Shown here one piece after another: positions 1 to 10,100 of a stretch of DNA of 64,000 nucleotides (the first letter of the stretch is position 1; each line of letters begins with the position of its first letter). The stretch comes from an uncultured Bacteroidales bacterium (GTDB taxonomy: Bacteria; Bacteroidota; Bacteroidia; Bacteroidales; Paludibacteraceae). Where the stretch lies: the NCBI GenBank assembly GCA_947164985.1, contig CAMUYI010000009.1, forward strand, positions 1 to 64,000, read 5' to 3'. The notes under the pieces were generated by a model. That model saw only the letters and a list, made by a program, of their open reading frames with translations. It did no database searches and was not told where the DNA came from. Position numbers and translations under genes: made by a program.

Positions 1-1085
1 CTAGCCTTGGCCGTGTACTTGCCAAGACCTTCTGTAGCCAGATTGAAGATACATCCCCACATCACCGATGTACACAGACCTACCAGGATGATCAGCAGCG
101 CCGCAATAGGCATCGCCGTCATTGCGAAATCCCAACCCGTAGGCATGTTCACCTTCACTTTGTCTCCCAGCAGCATAGCGGCTACCATCAGCGCGATAGC
201 TACTACCGACGCACAGGTCACCATCGTCTTACTGCTCACTTTGCCGCCGACGAACGAACCGATCGTACGACCTACCAGCATCAGCAACCAGTACAAGCCC
301 GCTACGAATCCTGCGGCCGCAAAACCTACCTGCGGATTCAGATAACTGATCAGCGTAGCCGGTACTCCCACTTCCACGCCGACATAGAAGAAGATAGCAA
401 TCACACCCAGCGTCAGATGACGGAAGGACCACGGACTGCGTTCGTACGTCACTTGCTGACCTGCTCCCGCCGGTTCGGCTAACGGAGTGACGAAGATGAT
501 CACGAATAGCAGCGCAAAAACAGCCATCGCCATATACAGCATGATGTTCACGTCCGCAATCGTCTTACCTGCCAGACTCTGACCGATGATAGCACCCACC
601 AGCATCGGAGTCAACGTACCGCTCAACGAGTTCAGCGTACCGCCGATCATATTCAATTGATTACCGCGGTTACCTCCACCGCCCAGCAGGTTCAGCATCG
701 GGTTCGTCACCGTATTCAACATACATACGCAGAATCCGCAGATCAACGCACCCGAAAGATAGACGGCAAAACTGTCAAACACACCGCTCATCCATTGGAT
801 AGCAATACCGATAAAGCCCAGGAAAATAGCCGTCAGCGCCGTACGCTTATAGCCGTATTTTGCCAGGAAATTACCCGCCGGTATACCCATGATCAGGTAT
901 GCCAGAAAGTTGAACAAGTTACCTAACATACCCATCCGCTCTGCTTGAGCAGGGTCGTCAAAAGAGGCGCCCCAGATCTTACCTACCGGCGCTGCCAAGT
1001 TGGTCACAAACGCAATCATCGCATAGAGAAACATCATCGCGATGATGGTGACAATTTGCAAAGAATTTGATTGTTTTGTACTCAT
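1..1085 (-). CDS. MFS sugar-type permease, FucP/GluP-like, C-terminus outside window
   Basis: The frame opens at the ATG ending at 1085 (protein begins MSTKQSNSLQIVT) and runs off the left edge, so about 361 residues are visible and the C-terminus is missing. It is a polytopic inner-membrane protein: many hydrophobic spans (MMFLYAMIAFVTNLAAPVG, FLAYLIMGIPAG and others) and a loop of the major facilitator type after the second span (GNFLAKYGYKRT). The gene size and the conserved FNFLAYLIMGIPAG start resemble the fucose/glucose-galactose H+ symporter group, which imports sugars; the substrate cannot be read from sequence. The start is only 21 bp after the stop of the giant surface protein gene, so co-transcription is likely. 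Family assignment is reasonable, substrate unknown. Confidence 0.75.
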   Translation of the reverse strand, partial: MSTKQSNSLQIVTIIAMMFLYAMIAFVTNLAAPVGKIWGASFDDPAQAERMGMLGNLFNFLAYLIMGIPAGNFLAKYGYKRTALTAIFLGFIGIAIQWMSGVFDSFAVYLSGALICGFCVCMLNTVTNPMLNLLGGGGNRGNQLNMIGGTLNSLSGTLTPMLVGAIIGQSLAGKTIADVNIMLYMAMAVFALLFVIIFVTPLAEPAGAGQQVTYERSPWSFRHLTLGVIAIFFYVGVEVGVPATLISYLNPQVGFAAAGFVAGLYWLLMLVGRTIGSFVGGKVSSKTMVTCASVVAIALMVAAMLLGDKVKVNMPTGWDFAMTAMPIAALLIILVGLCTSVMWGCIFNLATEGLGKYTAKA

Positions 1086-1106
1086 AGTATTTTGTGTATT
1101 AAATGA

Positions 1107-4100
1107 TTATTGCAGTTTCTTACCCGTCACATCATATTTCTCATTGTTTCGAATGATGACGATATGATCGTCTTCGAGCACCTTGTAAACTCGGCTGTCA
1201 TCCGTTCCTGCACCGACGGCCTCGATACCCTCTGCCGGGTTGAGTTGGATGATATACGGATCCCACGGTGTACCCACATGCTCATCGGATACATAGGTCA
1301 GATCGCTGTCTATCGTCACTTCTTCGCCGTTCAGTACGGTATGGATGCTCATCGCCTGTCCGGCGCCTTCACCGCTGATAACGAGGTAGTACAGTCCTTC
1401 TTCATCAGCACGAATTGCACCGCGGCACTCCTCACCGATGAACGCCGCTATCTCACACGTATCTACACGTGCTTTGCCATCCATCAGACGGATGGTCATC
1501 GTCATATTGGACGGATAGTTATGCTGATCTACCGGTGTGAACCATTGGAGTGCAGTTGCCCGCATAGCGCGGTATGGCGCAGGATAAACGACCATGTACA
1601 GATCCTCCGGATAGGTGAAGCTCTTCACCTTATCTTCGGTACTGTAATAGAGATATCCATGTCCGCTTTCCAGCGACTGAAGCGTTCCTTCCCAACCGCT
1701 TGTGCCGTAGATAGACACCGCCGTCTGGGACTTGATGATATCACCTGCTTTCGGTCTTGCACCGGCCAGCGCCGAGTTGATACGCTTGGTCGTGAGCGGC
1801 GTGTAAGCGATCCAGTTCCAACCCTTCTCCAGCACTACCGGCATATCTTTCAAAGCCGGTTGCTGACCACGGATGGAGAACTGCTTCTGCAGCGTAGCGC
1901 TTTCCGTTGCCGGTGTACGGGTGATCTTCATCTTATACATCGTATTCTCCGCCGGCTCAAGGTTTCCTTTCCATTCCGCACCGTTCGATTGGATATACGT
2001 GTTCCGGTCTTTGAGCAGAATACCCCAACCGCTGTAGTCGGCAAAGAGCAGGTCGCAGTACTGCGTCTCGGGCTGTACACCCAGCGCGATCCAGTTCCAG
2101 TTCTCGTGTACCGAGATCAGCTGCTCTACCTTATCGCTCTTGGTCCAGATAGCCGGCATGTCGTAGTTACCGATGAGGGTGTCCTGATGGAAGATGATGA
2201 GCGTGTCAATACCCTCCAATGCGATACGTGCATCGGTGTAAGCTACACCTCGGGTAGCATCCCAGATGCGGAAAGAAACGGGTTTGTTCGCATCCCGGTC
2301 TGCTACATCATGACCGTAGATAGGAAGCGAAACATAAGCCGCTCCACGCACCTTGGTCGGCGAAGCGATACCACGGCACTCGCCACCGATGAAGGCGGCA
2401 ACCATACTCTCGCTGTTCTCCATCAGAATACCGCCGATATACACCTGTCCGATGATCGTCATGTTATGGTCATACAATGTCGGGTCAACCGACCAATCCG
2501 GGGTCTCACCACGCACTTTCATCACGATACGCAGCGGTTCGAGAATCTCGTTATTGCCCTGCAGACCGATGGTGATATCGTAGTCGTTCACCGGCACAAG
2601 TGCATGAACGGAGAAGCGTAAGGTCTTGGTCTTAAGCGGCTTCAGGTCATCTGACTCTTCGCTGTTCACCAGCGTCAACCAATCCGGCATATTCTCCACC
2701 GTGTAATACTCAATCTGACCACCCAGATTCTCGATATCCACATCAAAGGTGTAACTCTCGCCGTATTTCTTGTAAATATTGACGGAGTCTTTCTTCCACT
2801 TGAGTGTGTTCTGCTGCACATACGCGGTCCACTTGATGGGGTTCGACGTATTGCCGTGCAGGTCATGTATCTCCGCCAGGGTGATATTGAGCGTAGTACC
2901 CTCCAACTCACGCGGCGTCACTTCGGTATTAAGCAGATTGATCACCACCTTACGTTCCGAAGCCACCGGCGCAGCGGTCAGACGTACCTCACGCGGCGCA
3001 TTCTTCAACGGCGGTGTCGATTCAACAAAGACGTAATTCTGCGCTACCACGTCTCCGGCATCGGACTTCGGTGCCATATTCTCCAAGGTCTTACCCTTGG
3101 TGTCCACACCGTTGATCACACTGTCTTTCTCAAACGGATAGTATGCCATCAGTCCATGGGAATAAACCTCTGAGGTATCCATGGTATGGTAACGGTTCGC
3201 TAACAGGCGTTCCTCCGAGAGCGTTGCTTTCCAGATGCGCAGCTCGTCCACATAAGACAACTGTCCGCCCTTGGCAAGCGTCAATGTAGCACCCTTCAGA
3301 ACCGGCATGTCGGCTTCTGCCATCACGGCCGTACGATGTCCGTCAAAATAGAACGATGCCGCTTGACCACGTACCACATTCAATGCAAAATGGTGCCAAC
3401 CGCTCGTCATATCCGAGAAATCATCGTAGGATACTACCGCGTGCGACTTGTTGCCGTATTCCAGCACAATTCTTCTACCTTCGTACCGCAGACGCATTCC
3501 GTCGGTTTCCCAAATCGTATCGTTATCCAGCGAGTAATGCTCATACCATAACTCGATCACATAACTATCATTGAGCGTAGTATTGATGCGGGATATATCT
3601 ACCTGTGCGCCCGTCATATAATCCAAGCGCAGCGAATAATTGGTATTGGCGATATCCCAAGTGTCCGTCACGATGAAGTCATGGGTATGACGGGAGTCTT
3701 CCGCAACCTTTCCGTGACCCTCATTCATCGGCCAATAGTTGGTCAAACCATAGGTATAGGCATCCTTAGACTCGTATTTCTTACCTGCTGCTTCCTGCAC
3801 ATCGAGGTAGGTATTATAGAGACCCAGATCATGGATATTTGCATCGATACGTCCCAGATAGAGGTAGTTGTCCTCCACGTTATCAACGATCCGTACCTTC
3901 GACTCCGGCACCTTGGTGCTCCGGAACAGCATAGCGGTTGTCTCGTCGTATTGCGCCAGCATGTTAAAGGTCATAGTCTCGGCCTTGTAGTTCATGACAA
4001 TGTAGATCCACTTGTCCTTCGGCACGGTCTGTTCACTGGTAAACTCGACACCTGCCACATTGACAATCACATATCTTTCGTTATTGATGGCAATACTGAG

Positions 4101-7100
4101 ATTACCGGCACCGGCTCCTTGATGGAGCACCGTACCTGCTTCATGCCAGTTGAGCCAGAACTCCATCGAGAAGTTACCGCTCAGGAAGACAGGATTCATC
4201 GTGTGTACTTCATCGCCGTACGGGACCAGCCTCAGCGAAACCTCATGATCGATCGGTCTGCCGTTCAACTTCGCGGTAATGATGGCGTTCTTGTCGCCTA
4301 CATAACCCGGCACGATGTCCTCGTTGAACTCTACCGACAACTGATCGCCGATACCTAAGATACCGTTCGCGGGCGCAGGCGTGTACAACGGACGAGGCAA
4401 GGTCATGTCCTTCACTACCTGCGTCACTTCGCTATATACCTGCACTTGTTCGGCGCCATACGGCGTCATCGTATAGGCGCGGAACTCATAATCGCCCTCC
4501 GGATAACTGAGGTTACTCGACATATCCAGGGTCAGCTTCAGATCACCTTGTGCCGGTAACAAGTCGTAACCGGTACCGATGGTATCATTCACGTCCAGCG
4601 CCCACGTATGGAGGTTGGTCCACTGCGTATTGCCTGCAAAACGGTATTGGATACCGATCTGCTTGAGGTTCTTGAACTGGCGGTTGAAGCCCGATACCTT
4701 GAGGTTCAATTGGCCGTTACCGGTCGTCGGATCGGTATTAACCACCGGATTCGTCACCGTCAACGCTACCGGCGAGGAGGATGGCATGAAATGGGCATTG
4801 AGAACCACCTCATCATAGATAATAGCCGGCTGGTACTGAGACAGGAAACGGATACGGATGCCCTCGTGATCAAGGATACTCTGGTCCGTTTGTTGCACGG
4901 TAATCACTTTCTGTGAGGTCGTGCCTTGCTCCATCCAGATCGTACGGCCGTTGATAGGCACACCGTCCATGAGGATCTGCAGACCCGTCGTATCGGTATT
5001 TTCCATTACCGACACGTCATAACCGAACGGAAGCACCTGATGGGTATTGGTCATGTTGGAGCAGTAGAGGATCGCCGTACCGCTCTGTCCGGCAGGGATA
5101 TCGGTCAGCGTAGCGCTCTTTGCCGGAGCACTGTTGCCGACACCGATCTGTATATACGGCTGTTCCATACGAACTGTTCCGTTGCCCAACGGCAGGTATT
5201 GACCGTTCTCCTGATAGTAATGCGTCGAGTCTGCCGGCTCGTACGGGTTGTAGGTCTGTCCGCCAAAGAGCGAGAAGATATTACTGTTTCTGCCGCTCTC
5301 CGCCTCGTACATATTGATAGACAGATCCGCATCGCGGTTACCATCATTGAGCACATACTCCCATTCGGTATAGTTCTCATTGTCATTACCCGATCCGGTG
5401 ATCTCTCCGCCGCCTACATTGGTCGCCAGATTGGTTTGAATACCTAAACAAGTTAAACCCTTTATTTCCCAGCCTTGTTTCCATCCCAGTACCGCCTGAA
5501 TGGTATAGTCGGTTTGTTTTTGGTCAATGGTGGTTGTGTCATTGCGATAGGTAAACGTACGCGTAGTACCGCCGTCGATGGAGTAATTGGTGAACTTACC
5601 TTCTTTCATCGCTTTGATCTTCGCCTCCTCGTTTAGGCGCAGGTATTTCTCCCACTCTTTGATTTGGTTGTTACACCAGGTTACGCTGTCTATCTTCGTC
5701 TCTTTCGGTTGCACCTTCGGTTGCACGGCAATAAACGTAGCGCTGTCGCCGTAATGCGGGTCGGACGGACTGAGCCACGTCACGCATATGATGTGATCAC
5801 TGTTGTTCACATAACTCTCCGCTTCCGCTTTCGTTGCTACCTGCGTCAGGTACTGCTTGCGCTGGTCTTTCCATTTCGGAATCATCACATTCTCCAACTC
5901 GTACTGCGAGTAGGCGAACGATGTTTCGACCTCTGCTCCGAGTGCAAGCGCATCTTCCAGAACAATGTTGTATTGATTGGTCTGCACATCTTTCTTCGCA
6001 TGCACTTTACGGCACGTGCCGACCAGAATATTATTCGATGTACCGATGAACACATCGCCTTTGGCGCCCACATACGGATATTTGTCGCCGGTAGAATAGG
6101 ATTCAACTTCTGTGGTCTTATAGATCTTATCTTCCTTGTGCGTATATTTCCAATTGGACTTGACACCGACAGTCACATCGACCGCTACCTTAGCCGCAGT
6201 GATAATAGCAACGCCAAAGCCATTGGCTGTAGTAATACCGGTTCCTCCTATCCAGTCAGTCACCAACGAATGCTCTCCGGAACGCTGATAGGTGGAATAG
6301 GTGGTTTTGGTGTTCACCTTACCTCTTTTGAGCGTGGTCTTGGAGTGGGCTCCGTACGGGTCACGCAGAATAAAGAGGACATCGGATGGACCTTGGGTAA
6401 CAAAATTATTTCCGTTCGTCAGTTGACCCAATACGATGGCGTCCATGCGGAAGGCATCATAGGTGCGGTCATCGCGCTTGAGCGTTATATTGACCTGGCG
6501 GGTAAACGGACTGACGATGTTCGGTAATCCTACCGTCCACTTCAGTCTTGCACGACCTTCCTTATCCAAGGTGACCGTGTTATACTTCATCTCGTAGATC
6601 TCACCCGCCTTGTATTGCAAAGTATCCGGTGAGTCATACACGACCGCCTGGTCGTCACTCATCTCATTACCGATGATCAACTCCTGACCGTTCAGGTGCA
6701 CCGTATCCGTCACCGGCGTTCCGCTATCGTAGTTCGTGTACGCCTCATAGCCGTGTACCGCATATTCTACACTGTTCGTCATCTGGTAAATCGGATAGTT
6801 GAATAGATATTCTACGTTACCCGACTCGTCCACCGTATAGAGACCACGCAACGTGTCGTTCTTCTGATCTTCCAGCGGAATCAGCAACATGTCTTTACCA
6901 AAAGCGCCCTCCGGATGATCCTTCTCTATTACATCTACTTGCGGACCGGCCATATAGGTCCAAACTTTCTTGGTGTTGTATGTGTATGACCGTGTGATCG
7001 TGTCGCCCGCTTCCGTCGCTATGAGGATCGAGTCCGTTCGCTTTTGACCCGGATTGGTCAAGTCAATCTCCGGCAACGAAGAGAACTCCACATCGCTATT

Positions 7101-10100
7101 CTTTTTCACCTCTACGCTCTGCACCGTGTACTTGAGCGGCGGTAATACCGCGCTGAACTCACCGGTCAGACTATCCGTCGTGATGTAGATATATTTGGAT
7201 GCCGCGCCAAAGCCCGTCCAGGTCTTGCTCTGAATAGACGCCGTGTCGCTGGCAAAAGAGCGGTTCTCCGTCGCCGGAGAGATATAATCGTCTGCGCAGT
7301 TGAACGAGAAAGACTCGTTGTTCAACTTGAGCGTGATCGTGGCAATACCGATGTTATTATGCGATTCGGCAAAACCTACCGGAATGGTGTCGTTGTACTT
7401 GGCTCCGCTCACACGACCAACAAAATTAACCAGGGTCGAATCGGAGAAGTCATGCCGTACGCGATCTACGAAGTTATAGGTTCCTGTGGTCGGGAAACGA
7501 CCATTATCCACTAACACGTGACCTTCCAGTTTGGCTTCCACGTAGTGCTCACCGATCGGTACGCTAATATTGTAATAACCGTCGGCATCCGTCTGCTGCA
7601 CCTTTCCATCCGAGGTCAACGCTACACCGTCCACGTAGAACATAATGCCTTCCGCCGGGATATTGGTTCCGGCATAGTAGATATGACCGGTCATGGGGAA
7701 CGAACTGACATCCTCAAAATCCACATTATTCGCCGTCAGCGAAGTCGGACTGATAAACAGCGAACGGACATCCGGGTTGAATCGGTGGATACCTTTCTCC
7801 GGCACCAGGGTATAGGACGAACCGCTACCCATGAACGGAATACCGCGAATCAGGTACTCGCCGTTCTCGTTGGTCAGGCCGTACCGTGCCAACTGGCTCT
7901 CGGCCGGCACGATAGGCGACGGGGTGATGTTATTGCCCACCGTCGCATGACGACCGTTAGGCAGGTCGTTCGAGTACGAGGCATCGAATGCGTAGCGCTG
8001 CAAGCCTTCGTCCAGCGGCCAGTAGAGCATCAGACCCGACTCGCGACCGTTCAGCACACGGTCCAGATAATTCTTCTTCTCCGTGTCGGACAGACAATGG
8101 TTCCATACACGCACCTCGGCAAAATTGCCCTTGAATGCCCACTCGGGTGCAATGCCGCGCATGCCACCGATGGCGAAGGGCGAGAGAATATCCAGATCAT
8201 CCACCGTGATGGTCTTCACTTCATTCGTATCCACCTGCAGGCTCATCTGGTGGCCTGTCTTGCTTATCGTCAGCAGCGAGTACTTGCCGGCGGGAAGGAA
8301 GGCACCGGTGGGGTGTACGGTCTCGTAAGGCGTCTGTTGGCTCATCCAGTCGTCGCCTTCGTCATACGTGTACGAATTGAGTGCGAGGATGGATTCTCCA
8401 CCGTTCTGATAGTTAGAGCCGTCCCATAGCACCGTACCGCCGATGGTAATCGTGCCGCAGCTGCCGTACGTACCTCGTCCGATGGCCGCACCCCCCTCTC
8501 CACCGGTGGCTGTGACCTTACCGTCCGTAATGGTGATGGTTCCGCAGGAGGTGTTCCGACCGCCACCTACACCGGTGGCGTGTTCTCCTCCGGTGGCTGT
8601 GATAATACCTCCTTCGATGACGATATTACCGCAGGGTATTTGGTACCCGCCGCCGATACCTGCCGATCCCCAGCCGTTCGAGGTGAGGGCGGTCAGCGAA
8701 CCCAGACCGCGGATGGTCAGCGTCTTGTCCTTGGGGATTAAGATGCCGGGATATTCGTCCATAAAGCCTTTTACGCGGTTCTCGCCTTCCAGTACTATCG
8801 TGGCATCGCCCTTACAGGTAATACCTGCCCACGGGTAGTTCATGCCGTGCGTGCCGTTAATGGTCGCGTCGCGGAGAACGACCGTTGCGCCGTCGGCAAT
8901 AGAGATCTTGTAGTTACCGCCCAAGGTGCCGGTCAGTACCTCGCCGTCCTGCGCGGTATAGGCACCGGTGAGCGTGGAGAGGTCTGTCGTGACGGGTTTG
9001 GTCTCGCAACGCAGTTCATACCCCTCCGTCGTTTTGTTGGCCAGAGTCACTTGGCCTACTCCCGGGATATCCGCCAGCACAGCACCCTCGCTCAGCCCTT
9101 CATCAGGACGGACGAAGAACTGCACGGTGTAGTCTTTGCCTTCACCGAAGATCTTGCCTTGCTCTACAGCGTCCCCGTCCCATAAGATACCTTCCGAGGC
9201 ACCGTGGACGTACTGCGAATGACTCTCTATCGTGTTGTCAGCGTCTGCTGCGGAGGGACGGAGCCACATGCGTACACCCGGCACGGAGGTACCGCTGCCG
9301 TAGTTGACAATACCGGCTATCGTACCGCGTGACTGGCAGAAACCGACGGTATAGAGCGTGTTCTGCATCACGCCGCCCTCATAGACTTCTATCTTGTATT
9401 CGTAGTAATAACCAGGCTTCACCGTGTTGTCCTCATACGAGTAGTTGGCGTCCGCACCGTTGGTGGTGTGGATCTGCATGAACTCACTATTCGAATTCAC
9501 ATATCGTCTGGAAATCACATAGTTACTATTGGCCGTACCTACCTGCTTCGCATTCCACGAGAGCGTCACACTTCCTTCGTGGGTACCCTTGGTGGCGGTG
9601 AAGCTCTTCAGGGCCGTACCGGAGAGCAGACCCGCGTAGATGGCGTCGCTCTCAAAACGATAGCCCTTCTCCTCCAAGCGAATCTTGTACTGGTAGCGGG
9701 CGGTCGAGTTAGGCAGGTCATTGTCCTCAAATGCCAATACCGTGCCGGCAGTCGGTTCCGCATCGGCGCTCACCGTACCGTACTCACTCCAGTCGCCTTC
9801 CTGACTCGTCTTGCGCAGTACCTTGAAGTTGACGGTAGCATCATCGGTCGGCACACGGCTGTACTGCCAGGTCAGACGTACCTTGTCCGTCATTGACGTG
9901 TCTTGCTGCAGACCGTAGATACTCATTGTCGGTGCCGTGTTCATCACCTCCGATAGCAAGCATCCTAACTTAGACAACAGGTCGTCTGTCGGGTTGTTCA
10001 GACTGCTCTCGTTGATACCGTGGTTGATCCAATCGGTCGGTACATTGACTGCCATATAGCGGTAGTACGTACCGGTGGATACATTATCATCCGTGAAATG

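Noticed and set aside
1110..2621. 503-codon open frame on the plus strand
   Set aside because: It lies wholly antisense to the C-terminal part of the giant surface protein, whose domains are clear; the plus-strand translation has low-complexity His/Arg-rich composition.
5664..6527. 287-codon plus-strand open frame
   Set aside because: Antisense shadow of the giant protein gene, with no recognisable domain and no promoter.
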